Part shown: piece after piece, positions 34,633 to 46,247 of the stretch
Position numbering within the stretch: the first letter of the stretch is position 1
Layout: each line of letters begins with the position of its first letter
Assembly (NCBI GenBank): GCA_034509425.1
Contig: JAVTVJ010000297.1
Span: 62,001-126,000, forward strand
DNA from: Eopsaltria australis
Lineage: Eukaryota; Chordata; Aves; Passeriformes; Petroicidae
Length of the DNA stretch: 64,000 nt
Direction: 5' to 3'
Position numbers and translations under genes: made by a program
Notes under the pieces: generated by a model
Databases searched by the model: none
What the model was told of the DNA's origin: nothing
The model's input: the letters and a program-made list of their open reading frames with translations, nothing else

Positions 34633-36971
34633 TTCCAATGTGGCAAATAATATACTAATACGGCAAATGGTATCTTAAACTACAGATCCCCTATCAAAAA
34701 CTTCACAAAGGACCCCAAAGAGATTTCAGCAAGTCCTTAACTTCTACTGCAATCTGTGGGATTTCTGTCAGACAAAAGACTACCAGAATTCCCAAGATTA
34801 TAAATATTTGAGAGGGAAAAAAAAAAATTAAGCATTCAAATTTTGGTGTCAGGTGTCTAATTCTGTGTTTTCTTCAGTCCCACTCCTACAGATGCTGGGA
34901 AGTCAGAAAGATTTGCAAAATGAGGCAGGCAGGAAAGCCAAGAGACAACCCCAGCCCTAGCTGAAATTATCCCTCTGTCTTCTCCATCACTGGTAGCAGG
35001 GAGGGAGGGAAAATATCCATCCCAAGAGCACGTGCAGACATCACCTCCAGGCTCCAGGCCAGCTGGAAGCAGCTCCAGTGTGGTCCTGAGCCTGAGTTAA
35101 ATTTGACTCCATCTCTGCACAGGGTTTGGTCCTTGCTCGTGTCTGGAGGTCACCACCAAACCAGCCACATCCTCATCCCTGCTGATCCTCCCTGGACGTG
35201 GAAAACTCGCAGGTTTTTGCCTCCTCTCCTCCCTTCTGAGCTGTGTGGACAAGTGGGGAATGTCTGTATGGGATGGAGAGCTCTCCCCATCGCAAACAGA
35301 AATTAAAGCATAACTCACATAATTAATGTTCCATTAATCGCTGTTTCACTCGAATCTCTCAGTCAGGGAAAGGCAATTTAATGGAATAATTCCACTTTTT
35401 AAGCTGTCGATAAAATCAAATATAATTTTTTTTGTCCCTCTTAAAAAGGAAAACCAAAAGAAAACCTAAAGCGAGGCCAGTCGTATTTCATAAATCAACA
35501 GGCTTTAGGAAATCTCAAAATATAAATGGGATTTTTCTTTTCCAGCTTGTCAGCAGAAGCAAAGGTCCTGCCAACATAAACCATCAACACATACTTGTCT
35601 GAGAAATTGTGATGCTGGAGCAAAACTTGGCTGGGGCAGCACTATATGAAACTATTATATATTATTCTGCTGCTCCATACAGGGGAAATGAAGTAAATTG
35701 ATAGACCTGAGATCCATGAGTGCAATTAAACATTTGGTTTTAATGAAGGTCAGAGTTATTTCTAAACAATTGCAATAAAAAGCTCTGTTACCACTGGCAG
35801 AGGAGTGTAGATGTCCTGGGTTGGTGAGAAATTCATTAGAGGGCAATCATGCTCACACATTCAATATTCACTGAAAGCCTGCCCCTGCCCACAGACACTG
35901 CAGGGCTCCTGTGCCACCTAAAAATTTCCAGGTCCTTCATTCCACAATTAATGTTACAGCTCCAGAAGGAAAGGGGCTGATCCCACAGCTGTGCCATGGA
36001 TTTCAAGGAGTTTTGGGTGAAAAGGTCCCAGAATTGGAGCCCTGTGACCCTGGAGTGCAGGGCTGCTCAAGAGGCACCGTCTCAGAGGGGGAGCTGAGCA
36101 CTGAGAGGGCATTTTTATTTATTTTCCTTACACTTTCTACATTCCCAGGGCTCTGTATAACAAATTCCCAGGCAAGTAAGCAGGCAAACAAACAAAAGAG
36201 GAAGAAAAATGAAGTGGTGACTGAGGACTTCACTTTTAGCCTGTTTTAATAAGTTGCAGATGGATGCTGTGGGGATAAATGAGCAGGATGATCTATTGAG
36301 TGTTTTTCTAATAGAGCTGATATTTAGATATTTTTCAAATGGTTTGGGCACTCTTTAACTTAAAAGGACTGGGAAACACAGAGAGTGGGAGTCGGGAGGA
36401 GATGTGCTCCTGTCTCCACCACTTCCCCTGCTCACCTCTTTCTGCAACAACTCCTCACCTCTAAAATGGGGGAAATTGTAATATCCACGGGACAAAATCA
36501 TCTATTGATGAAGAGCACAACAGGAGAGCCAAACAATCCCATTATCCTACTGCACTGCACAGCAGGAGTCCATTAAAATAACAAATCTGACCCAAATCAG
36601 CCAAGGGCAGCATCTCCAAGGGTGGTGGAAGCAGTAGCACCACTGGTTTTACATCTCAGCAGTGGTGGAGGTGTTCTCACACAGACACATCATCACTCAC
36701 TGAGATTCTACTCCAGCCAGGGCCTTTCAGGAACCTGAAAATACATTCCCTGAAATGGAATTATGGCCAGAGACTCCTGCAGCACACACTTCATCCTTTC
36801 TCAGGGCAGGACAGATCTGTCCACAGTGGATGCAGATCGGGCTGCAACTTTGATTCCTGGAATTCCAGCAAGGAGTTACTTGAATGGGAAGAGAAAATGC
36901 AATTTCATGTCCAGCATCTGGGCTGCAAAGAACAGCCATTGTGTTGTCAGAGAAAATGTCATGTGTGGGGT

Positions 36972-37193
36972 GAGAAAGGGAAAGGAAAGGGGAAAGGGGA
37001 AAAGGGGAAGGGAAAGGGGAAAGGGGAAAGGGGAAAGGGGAAAGGGGAAAGGGGAAAGGGGAAAGGGGAAAGGGGAAAGGGGAAAGGGGAAAGGGAAGGG
37101 AAGGGAAGGGAAGGAAAGGAAAGGAAAGGAAAGGAAAGGAAAGGAAAGGAAAGGAAAGGAAAGGAAAGGAAAGGAAAGGAAAGGAAAGGAAAA
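36972..37193. repeat. 222-bp uninterrupted polypurine tract
   Basis: No pyrimidine occurs on the plus strand from 36972 to 37193. The first part is (GGGGAAA)n with many runs of four G separated by AAA; this passes through GGGAA units into about twenty GGAAA units. It can form G-quadruplexes and triplex (H-DNA) structures in principle. On the ADAM12 sense strand it is C/T-rich. Confidence 0.97.
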
Positions 37194-39279
37194 TGAAGAA
37201 GGAAAGAGGCATTGGCATGGGTACCAATTTAGTGAGCACATTTAATAGCACCCTGCAGCAAAGAGGGACAGGAAAAGAAGATTCCAACTTGCATATCCCA
37301 CTAAATGCCAGAAGCAGAGTGGATGGAGAAGGAGCAGGCTCAGACAGCTGGGTGGGGATCATCCCTCATCCTCATCCTGGCAGTGATCCCTGTGCACCTG
37401 GGGACCCCGAGCACACCGTGGCCAAAGCCTGGACTTGATGTTCATCTCAGACCTCAGAGGTGACCCTGAGCCAGGAGCTGCTCCCTCTGGAACAGGCAGC
37501 CTACAGAAGCCATGAAACCCCAGAAAGTGAATGGTTTTTAATGTTGAGCTCAAAATCCTCCTGGAGTTTCCCGGTCAGATAAATTACAAACCGTGCAGGA
37601 TGTTTATACAAACTAAAAGCTCTTCAGAAAGTTTGGAGGAAAAGCTCACATCCAAACCAGTGCTTTTCTCAACAGGGATTTTCTCCTAACTTAACTTTTG
37701 GATGCAATCTCTCCTTCTGTGGGGAAATGATGCTTGAGGAGTCGTGAGGAATTTACATTTCTTTTTCTCACTGGTTTCCTACTTCCATTCCCTTTTTAAA
37801 TAGTTGATGTCTGGAGTGCCACATTTAAATCCCCTCTTCAGCTGACTGTGTCTGGGCTGCAGTGAGTTCAGCCAGGCCATTTGAAAAATGGTATTGGCAG
37901 CTGTGGGTACCTGAGCTGTGTAATCCCAGTCAAAATGGGCATTTATTCCATTCTGGGGCCTTCTCCCCATCCCTGTCACTGTGGACACTGCATCTTTCAG
38001 CTGCTGACGAGGCTGGACAATGACTGAATACTTTCTGTATGTGTGGCTGGGTTAATTATCTAACAATTGGGTTAAAGATCTTAGGATATTCAAGTGCATT
38101 TTGGTGTTTCAGAAGGAAAAGGCTTCTTGGGAGATTTCTATTCTTAGGCTCCCAAGAATTTTTGGGAGCACCTCTCAAGCTCTCCCTGTCTAAGAGGTCA
38201 CTGCAGATGCCTTTGTAGTTGCACATTCCCATGTCAGAGTCCTCTGCCAGCCCCTGGACCAGAGAGGTGTGTGCCCCTCTCCAGGCTGCAGTTCTGGGTG
38301 TATTCAGCACTCCCAGGGAAAATAATCAGGGAAAAATCATTTGAGTCTGAAGAAATTTATCACAGAAGATGTGACCGGTGGCTACAGGCCAGAATTATTT
38401 GCTGAAAACATGAGGAGCCTCCAGGCTAGATAAACAGGAGGGTATTTCCTGAGGGCAGGAAGGAAACAGCTCAACTTTGTGGTACCTTCACCTTCCCACA
38501 AGCTCTGACAGCCTAATTGGCTTTGTGATCCTGATGGACACCCAGAAACCCTGATTAGCCATTGTTCCCTTTTCGTGCATTCAGCACTTCCCGAGCCCTC
38601 TCTGCCACTCAGCTCTTCCTTCTCAGAGGAGCCAGCAGGATACAGATTAAGGCCTGATTATGGTCTCCTCTAAGCTGCATTTTAGGCAGCTCTCAGGGTC
38701 AATCCCACTATTCCTGCCACTGTGCTCCTGTGTGAGGCGAGGAGCTGGGATGTTCTGTGTGTGAGGATGGAGCTGGGAAATGTGAGTGTGTTTGGGAGAG
38801 CTGAGCCTGCTCCTCTCTCCTCTTTGTCTCTCACCCCTCTATCTGCCTGATAAACTTAAACCTGAGTTTTCATATTTGTCACAACTCTTCCTCATCACAG
38901 AGCAATCACAGTCATATTCACAACCTAACAACACATCTCAAATGCTGAGCCACGTGGAGGGAAGACCTTGATGGCTGGGGGAGGTCAGAGCGAGGTTCCT
39001 CCAGCTCAGCACCTCTTCCCTACCCTTGGCCAACAGCAGGAACTCAGAGGTGAGGAATAAGAACATAAAAAGCACCCCCAGCTCTGAGAGCAGCAGTGTC
39101 AGGGGCATCTCAGGGTCTGACAGCCCTGCAGAAGCTCCCTGAGCTCCCCTTCCCAAATTGTCACATCATTTTGGAACCCATTGATACTTCTCACACTGAC
39201 ACCCGCCTGTGACAGCTCCAGCGCTGCGTTGTGTGAATAAAATCCCTTGGCTCTAAAGTTCCATTTGATGTCTCCTAAT

Positions 39280-39690
39280 TTTGAGGTTATGAAGAATATT
39301 CAGTAATTGTCCCCTCTCCAGCATGACATTCAACCTTGTTTCATCACCTTCCTTCTCTCCGTCATCTCCTTTCAAAAGTGACAAATCCTGGTCTATTTTC
39401 TCTCCTAGGATAAAAGCTGCTCCATACCTTTGATCACAGTTTTTGCCCTTCTCTGTACCTTTTCTGGATATAATGCTTCTCCCTCTTCTGAGAAGGAGCA
39501 GGGGAGAGGGAAACAAGAACTGCATGCACAACTCAAGACGTGAGCACTCTGTGGATTTATAAAGTGGTAATGAGGGCTCTTGTTTTATCCTCTATTTCTG
39601 TCTCAGTAATTCCTATGATCCCTTTTGCTTCTTTGGCTGCTGCTGAGCACTCAGGCTTCTGAGCACACTGAAATGTGTGGAACCTGTTCT
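39280..39690 (-). mobile_element. Old CR1/L3-like LINE relic
   Basis: The stretch contains CTCCAGCATGACATTCAACC, TGCCCTTCTCTGTACCTTTT and a later GCTTCTTTGGCTGCTGCTGA block with the general look of the ancient sauropsid CR1 region (CCTTCTCTGTACCTTTTC... TTGACTGCCGCTGCACATTG). It is highly diverged, and the assignment is from memory of those families. Confidence 0.45.
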
Positions 39691-39849
39691 TTGTGAGTAG
39701 TTTTGTGTCTTTTAATGAACTCTGCTGATTTGGGGGAACCCACAGCCCCTACCTATCCACACCTGGAACAGTGCCCAAGGTGCCTGTCTGCTGGGAGGGG
39801 GAGGATATTGGTTCTCCAGGGTTTCAGAGGGCTGACAGCGTGCACTTCC

Positions 39850-40015
39850 TTTCATTAGATGTTTTTCAGGCACTTAAACCCCAGCTGTGTGAGGTAGGTC
39901 AGAATCATTAAATGAATTTCACAGATGGAGAAACTGAGACAGAGAGATTTGTCCGATTCACTCAGGAACTGTCACAAAGCCAGGAACAGGCCCTGAAAAT
40001 GAGACCTGGCCTCCC
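39850..40015 (+). mobile_element. MIR-like CORE-SINE relic
   Basis: The order CAGGCACTTAAACCCCAGCT, GTGTGAGGTAGGTCAGAATC, TTTCACAGATGGAGAAACTG and AGACAGAGAGATTTGTCC follows the MIR consensus (GAGGTAGGT...CCATTTTACAGATGAGGAAACTGAGGC...AGAGAGGTTAAG). It is an old, diverged, non-autonomous element predating the mammal-reptile split. Confidence 0.6.
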
Positions 40016-40171
40016 TTCCAACAGCTGCTGCAAGAGAAAGGGCTGCTCCAGGGACTGTCCCCACCTGGGGCTCCATGGCCACACAGGCTCTGCTCCTGCA
40101 GCTTGGAGTCTTTATCATGACATGGGAAAAAAGAGTCCCTGCTCCAGCAAGTGGATGGATAAGAACATTAT

Positions 40172-40279
40172 CCTATTCCATCCCATCCCATCCCATCCCA
40201 TCCCATCCCATCCCATCCCATCCCATCCCATCCCATCCCATCCCATCCCATCCCATCCCATCCCATCCCATCCCATCCT
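40172..40279. repeat. (CCCAT)n pentanucleotide microsatellite
   Basis: About twenty consecutive TCCCA units, nearly perfect, ending in TCCTGCCC. Confidence 0.97.
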
Positions 40280-40364
40280 GCCCTGTCCACTCCTATCCAT
40301 AGCTACTTTTTCAAGCCAACAAAGTAAGCCATGAAGCACTTTCAGACTGTCCTTTTTCTGCAGC

Positions 40365-40465
40365 AGCCTGGGACAGTGGAAGGTGTCCCTTGCCCATGGC
40401 AGGGGGTGGAACTGGATGAACTTTCAGCTCCTTTCCACCCCAAACCATTCTCTATGATCAAGCAC
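40365..40465 (+). mobile_element. CR1 LINE 3' fragment
   Basis: CAGCCTGGGACAGTGGAAGG, CATGGCAGGGGGTGGAACTG and TCCACCCCAAACCATTCTCT lie in the order found at a CR1 3' end. Its orientation is opposite to most CR1 copies here. Confidence 0.85.
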
Positions 40466-42054
40466 AGGCAATATCTGGGAGTTGTTGCTGTCTGGGAGTT
40501 GTTGCTGGTGGTTATTGGGCTGTGAAACAGGTTTGAATTGGAGTGAATCAACAGGCACAGGACTTATCTCAAACTCTTCTCACTCTGTTTCCCAACCTCA
40601 GCAGCAAAATGGGCACAGGTACTGAGATTTATCCTCATCTCATCTCCTCCTGGAACACAACATGCACTGCAAAGGAAATCTCTGAAATTTTGTACAGAAA
40701 AAGGTGCTGCTCTTCTTTTTCTGCTGAGAAGGAGCCTAATCCTGTCAGTTTGCACTCTGGGAACTTGTCTGCAGCAGGGTCAGAAAAATGTCACTGCCAG
40801 CATCTGCTGTCTTGGCTTATCTGAACCACCTAAAACTGGGAAACAACTCTGGGAGCTCCACAACTGTAAAGAGAGCACTTTGGAGAGGAAAGGAAACACT
40901 TCTAATGTAGAAAAGGGAATTTTCTCTTGAGAGTGATTAATTTCCAGGTAGCCCTGGAACAAAGACATCAGTGCAGACCCTGAGGTGCAAATTTTCCCTG
41001 TGGACCTTGCAGCATTGTGATCCCTTTAACTAAAATACGGAGAGCTCTGCATTATAATTTTATAGTTTTAAATTCTGGATATATTTTACAGTGAGAGTAA
41101 CAGATTAATGCTGCCTGTTGGTGCAAGGGGTTAATTAAAGTTTTGAAGATGCTGGATCCATAGAGAAGCACCCATGAAACCTCTCTGTGTGGGGGTGAGC
41201 CAAAGGAATCCCATCCACTACAGCAAATGGGTCATTCCCAGAGGGAGAGAGGTCCTGGGATCAAACTCTGCTGCTCCCTGTCCCAGAGCTCCCTTACAAA
41301 AGCCTCGCCAGTGCCACTATTGCACAAAATGCAAAATCAAGGGGAAAAGATTCCAGCTACTCCTGCTGTTTGTAGATAAATTAAACCCAGAAAAGGCTGA
41401 GACAGCTGGAAATCTGACAGGAAAACTGGGTTTTCCAGGGAGAAGGCTAGAGCCAATTTACAGTTAATTACTGTGATTTGGAACAGCTCTGTGAGTAAAT
41501 ACCAGGCTCTGATTGTCCAAGTAAGGAAGATAATTGTTTCCTGAACTGTGTCCATTGTGTACTTAAAATGTTGTCAGCCCCTTCCTTTGTCAGACTCGGA
41601 AGGGATTTGGTTTCCAGCGATGGGAATCTGCTACTCTGGGTTAGCAAGCAGCTAAAATCCAAAAGCTGAGCACCTTACCTGCCATAAACACGATTTATTG
41701 AGCTCCAAAACCGTTCATATTTTAGATATCATCGAATCTTTGATTCTCTGATTTCTAAAGCCACCTCTCCTCATGATGAGGCTGCTGGACAATGAGTGAT
41801 TTCCCAGCTGGCAAAGCAGGTCCTGACAGCACTGGTGACACAATTTTGAGGACAAAGAGTCCTGGAAAGCCACTGGACACTGCCAGAAGGAAAATGTGCC
41901 AAGCAACGGGCACAGAGAGGAGTGGGCAGCAGGAGAGGAGGGATGGCTCTTGGAAAACCCCCCAGATTGTGTTATCTGTTCTTTGTTTTTTTCTCTCCAG
42001 AGCAACTAGAGGGAAAATGATTTGTAGGGATTCATCCAACGTTTGAAAAAGAGA

Positions 42055-42475
42055 TGGAATCAGGGAATCATTTATGTTGGAGAAGCCTTCTGTGATGACT
42101 GAGTCCAACCATCCTCCAACCCTGCCAAGGCCACCACTGACCCATGTCCCCAGGTGCCACATCCACACGGGTTAAAATCCCTCCAGGGATGGGGACTCTG
42201 CCTCTGTGCTGGGCAGCTGTGCCAGGGCTGGAAAAACCTTCCCATGAAGGAATTTTTGCTGATATCCACCCTGAGCCTCCCCTGGCCCAGCCTGAGGCCG
42301 TTCCCTCTCCTCCTGTCCCTGTTCCTGGGAGCAGAGCCCGACCCCCCCTGAGCCCCCTCCTGTCAGGGACTGTGCAGAGCCACAAGGTCCCCCATGAGCC
42401 TCCTTTGCTCCAGGCTCAGCCCCTTCCCAGCTCCCTCAGGAATTCTCCAGCCCCTTCCCAGCTCCCTCAGCATTT
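42055..42475 (-). mobile_element. CR1 LINE 3' fragment, longest in the window
   Basis: AATCATTTATGTTGGAGAAG, GACTGAGTCCAACCATCCTC, CCAGGTGCCACATCCACACG and CCCTCCAGGGATGGGGACTC are followed by further 3'-region blocks including TGAGCCTCCCCTGGCCCAGC. It belongs with the copy at 21.6 kb. It contains a small internal duplication, CCCCTTCCCAGCTCCCTCAG, at 42.42-42.47 kb. Confidence 0.9.
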
Positions 42476-42567
42476 TCTGAGGCTCCAGAACCTTCCCCAA
42501 TATTGATTAATCCATTAAAATCAAACCAAACACCCAGGAGTTCAAATATTGCTGAATTTTGTCTCAC

Positions 42568-42644
42568 CTGAGTCCCGAGCAGGTGCTGAGGCTGACGGAG
42601 GACTCGGGGTACCCCTGCACGTGGCCGTGGTAAAAGCAGTGCCC
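42568..42644 (-). CDS. ADAM12: ADAM12 prodomain exon (HCFYHGHVQGY exon)
   Basis: This 77-bp exon continues the prodomain. On the minus strand the acceptor is cctgccacag and the donor is CTCAG|gtgaga. The translation begins GHCFYHGHVQGYPESS and ends STCSGL, plus two bases (AG) that join the first G of the next exon to make Arg. The human counterpart, from memory, is GHCYYHGHVRGYSDS...STCSGLRG. The two cysteines (of HCF and STC) are the conserved prodomain pair found in most ADAMs. The introns on either side are 3.5 kb (towards the 5' end) and 10.8 kb. Nothing unusual is seen in the exon itself. Confidence 0.96.
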
Positions 42645-45600
42645 CTGTGGCAGGAAGAGAAAACATTTCAATGGTCACAAATGCTCTTTGCTCCTGGCTT
42701 CCCAGCCCTTTTATTTCAAGGTGATTATCAGTTTCAGGCCACAGCATTCAGAATCACACTGACAGCACCTTCCCAAATATCCACTGTGCTTAACAGGCCA
42801 AACAGTTCCCAAATGGAAACCTTGGGTGCTTCTTAAACCCTAAAAAAGGAGCTTTTTTGTTTAGTGTTCTTAGTTTTTAAAGGATCAATAATGTTAAATT
42901 TGTATGACTGGCCCCCTTTTTCTGTGTTATTTATTTAAAGCTACAGTATGGAATATTTTATAAAATCAATCAGATGGACAAATCAACTGCCACATTTTGC
43001 TGTTTTCTATAGACACCCCTATTTTTATTTAAGGGCATTTAGATCTATGTATCCCTATAGGAGGTAGGTGTGTAAAAAGAGAAGTATAACAAAGCCAATT
43101 CCAACCCTATAACTTAAAAAAAAAAAATCACAAAGCAAATGAAGGGGAAGGGGAACAGGTAGGAAGGGAAATTTTTTATTGAAACACCCAACCAAGTGGC
43201 TGCATGTTATTAAAAACAACCCAGGATAAAGGGGGTCTTCTATTTTGAGAGACAACAGTCCAATTTCATTTTGTGGCTGGGTTATTGTATTTCTTTAATA
43301 ATCCACTGCTTGCAAAAGGCACCCACAACAGAGGGTTTCTGAGCACATCCCCATCTCTGTCTGGAATCAAGGCTAATTTTATTGTTGACTAAAGGTTATA
43401 TTGCATTCCCAATTATGTGACTGGCTGGAAAGCAAAGATTCTGTCATGCCCAGCGTTTCTTTTCTCGTGGTCCTTTGAATGCCACCTGGAAACTGAAAAC
43501 TATAAAAGGTTCCTATCTGATGAGTGCACAGGGAAGTTATCAGAGGTGCTGCAACCTGACAATCATCTCCCTGTGCCTTCTTATGGCTCAGTTCATTATT
43601 GCATTAATTAACCTTTCCAGGCTGGGGCATGGGTTTCACTCCCAAAGCCTCACGTAGCGGATTTCTAAAGACCACCTTGATTTTGGTGAAGAAAGCAACA
43701 GTCTGGGCAAGATGGGATGATACAGACAGGAATTTTCTGCCAATAAGTTTATGCCAGGAAAAATGTTTGTTTGATTTCCAGCACGAGCAAGTGGACACAG
43801 AACAGCCTGCTCTGACTTTCTAAGTACAAATCTCAGTGGCTTTTCTCAGTGGAAGAAAGGACAGAAACAGGGTGAGAGTGTTTTACTGTCAGGGATTTTT
43901 ATCATCAGTCCTCATGAAGAGTCAGGAACACATTAGCAAAGACAAAGCCACAATAGAAGGTGAGGAGTCATAGAGTGAATTTTTTGGGGAGTTGATCACT
44001 TCAGTCCCAATTGCTGTGGATGTCAAAGCTTTCCGTGTGGGTGCACTATTTCACTTTATTTCAGTGTTATCACTTCCATGCATCCAGTTGATAGAAGAAA
44101 AATCAATGCCCCCCCACTCAAGTACTGAGTTTTTTATATGCTAAAACCAAAACTAAAATAGGTTTATTCTAATTGCTTAAATCAAGCATGAGGCAGAGGG
44201 GAAGCTCAGAGCTCCTGAAGAAGAAATCTCTGGGTTTGAGCCTCACCAAGGGCTGAGCACAGGCTCAGAGAGGAGGAGGAGGAAGGGAGCCAATATCTCA
44301 CCCCACAGCTGCTGCTGTGCTCCAGCTGTCTTTATCTAAGAGTGAGTGATGGCAAAGGGCCTGATTTCTTTCCCTCTCCACATACAACTTGTCATTTTAT
44401 TAACTCTGAGCTCCTGGTTGTGGCCCATTTCACAATTTCTCTGAGATCCAGCTATGTGATGCCAAAGTTCAATATCGAAAATGTAAACTTATCAGAGCAT
44501 GGCCTGCAACGGGACTGGGAGAAAATTGATTTCTAGCTCAGTAACTCCACTGAATTGCAGGATTTCTTTTCTGCTATCAAATCTTTTTATTCCTGCAAAC
44601 GAGGATATAAAATGGGTGACCCCTTAAAAACAAATAATTACCAAGGCTGATCCATCATACTTGAAACAGTGCTCTACCCTTGCTTGAGATGGTTTAATAA
44701 ATAGCAGCTTTTGCCAATTTTTCAGGTGCTATAAATTGAAAAATAACCTAGGCACTGACTGGTGTGCTAAAGAACAGCCCAAATGACAGCTCCACAAACC
44801 TGCCTTGCTCTGACCTCCAAGCAGAACTTGACTAAGCAACTTTTCAAAGGAAAATCGGATTTGGTTTCAACTCCAGACTGTATTGATGTCCTCGGTGAAG
44901 AGGAGATATAAAAATAAAATCAGAGACTTATCCTTTTTTCAGCCCTATTGCAGCATTTAATGAAAAATGAATTCACTGATCTCTCTCTTTTAGGCAGCAA
45001 ACCACACTGTCATTATTAATCCTGATTTACTTTGCCATTATGCAAACAGATATTGTATTTCAGCAAGGAAAACCTGTCATTAGCTGTACACATACTCCCG
45101 TTAACTCAGGTAAATCTCTCAAAGACTCATGTGTTTCATTTATTTCCTTTTGCTTCCTTCAGGAGTCTCTGCAGCCTTTCTGCTTCTAAAACAAATGACT
45201 CTTTTCTCCTGAGCTGATTTTGAAGGAGATACGAGCACCCAACAAAATGAAAGCACTGAAAGCTTTCGAAATGATTGCTTTACTTGGGGTGTCTGCAGCT
45301 GTAATGAAGATGCTTTTTCAGAAGAAAGATTTTATGCAGAGGAATAATTCCTTGCCCTGGTCCCAGCAAAGCCCATTATGGATGGGAACACAAAGCACGA
45401 CGTCAGTAAGTAAATACCAGAACATAACAAATACTTCATGGGACTTGGGCAGATAAAAGATAAGCTTTGTAATTAAAATGGCTGGCAGCATTATTTCTAA
45501 TTAAGGCATTCATGCTGTCAGAGGACAAAAAACATTCCTGCCTTAAGGGGTTTTTATTTGCAAAAAGCAGGTTTTAACTACTGGTTTTAACAAGCCATAT

Positions 45601-46092
45601 TTTGTATATAAACATATTTATACATGTGCATAAATATACGCATACATACACACAAATACAAGTATAAAGTACATCCCTAACACACTTATGGCCTGGATTT
45701 AAAAATAAACCCAACCAACACCCTCTCCCAAACCCCAGTCACGACTTCCCCAGTGAGGAAAGGCACCCAAGCCTTCAAACCTCTGACGTGAACTTTTGCA
45801 CTCTGGAAATCAGATATTTAGGTTTTTTTTCTTCCAAACAGAACCAGGGCTTTCCTCCATAACTGATCAGCCATGGCTGCCATAATTATCAAATTTTAAT
45901 GGGACTATTTCTGAGAAGCTGTAAAAAAATCTCACAAATTTTAAAAGTCACCTGGTTCAAACCCCAGAGCTCGCCTTTGAAAATTCCCATGTAAGAGCAG
46001 AGCGGACACAAAGACATTGAAGGCAACAGTAAAAAAAAGGATCACATATTGAGCTGTTTCATCTCAGGGCTCAGATCCTGGCAGAGAACTCT

Positions 46093-46136
46093 TTGGATTT
46101 GAAGGATGAGGAGAACATTTTGGATTTGAAGGATGG
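46093..46136. repeat. 27-bp direct duplication
   Basis: TTGGATTTGAAGGATG occurs at 46093 and 46120, just downstream (in gene terms) of the 5' splice site of the first exon in the window. Confidence 0.8.
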
Positions 46137-46142
46137 ATCATC

Positions 46143-46168
46143 ACCTGCCCAGGACAGCCCAACCTTAC
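46143..46168 (-). promoter_or_regulatory. 5' splice-site region of the FTETHYLQDG exon
   Basis: The proximal donor is ACG|GTAAGG. The next nine bases, GTAAGGTTG, align with the GTAATTCTG that human ADAM12 can include as Val-Ile-Leu. They are followed here by GGCTGT, so no GT exists at the position of the human distal donor. The first GT that could act as an alternative donor in frame is CAG|GTGATG, 24 bases downstream. The alignment to human is from memory of the two human prodomain splice variants. Confidence 0.7.
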
Positions 46169-46247
46169 CGTGTGATTGCGGGTGAGCACCACGTCAGAGC
46201 CGTCCTGCAGATAATGGGTCTCCGTGAAGCCTCTGGCCAACAAACCC
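46169..46247 (-). CDS. ADAM12: ADAM12 prodomain exon (FTETHYLQDG exon; human exon 4 equivalent)
   Basis: This 79-bp exon encodes part of the inhibitory prodomain, which keeps the protease latent and helps it fold in the secretory pathway. On the minus strand the acceptor reads ttttttccag and the donor ACG|gtaagg. The first G completes a codon begun in the previous exon. The 26 full codons include FTETHYLQDGSDVVLTRNHT, which matches the human ADAM12 prodomain closely as I remember it (FTETHYLQDGTDVSLARNYT). The NHT triplet is an N-glycosylation sequon, as NYT is in human. The exon opens GLLARG, where human has GLIASS. The next exon starts in phase 0 with GHC. In human, an alternative donor here adds Val-Ile-Leu; that site is missing in this window (see findings). 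The assignment to ADAM12 rather than ADAM19 rests on the strong match across all nine exons. The exon number follows human numbering from memory. Confidence 0.96.

Larger units (their letters stand above)
31767..42567 (-). other. ADAM12 intron, 10.80 kb
   Basis: Large intron that carries most of the simple repeats: a CpG cluster at 32.06 kb, 26-bp A/T-rich repeats at 33.83 kb, a TAATTA cluster at 34.60 kb, a 222-bp polypurine tract at 36.97 kb, an old CR1-like relic at 39.28-39.69 kb, a MIR-like relic at 39.85 kb, a (CCCAT)n array at 40.17 kb, and CR1 pieces at 40.37 and 42.06 kb. No exon is seen. Confidence 0.88.
42645..46168 (-). other. ADAM12 intron, 3.52 kb
   Basis: Mostly unique A/T-rich sequence. 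A dinucleotide-like AT/AC stretch lies at 45.60-45.67 kb, and a 27-bp direct duplication (TTGGATTTGAAGGATG core) at 46.09-46.14 kb lies just inside the intron's 5' end. No exon or gene is recognised. Confidence 0.88.

Noticed and set aside
36727..37362. A 211-codon open frame on the minus strand, and its plus-strand partners
   Set aside because: It is the translation of the polypurine/polypyrimidine repeat (Phe-Pro-Leu-Ser or Gly-Lys-Glu periodic), not a gene.
40075..40339. Open frames of repeated Ser-His-Pro-Ile or Trp-Asp-Gly-Met
   Set aside because: They are translations of the (CCCAT)n array.
45951..45985. GGTTCAAACCCC resembling a tRNA T-arm
   Set aside because: No matching acceptor stem, D-arm or anticodon arm could be traced around it.
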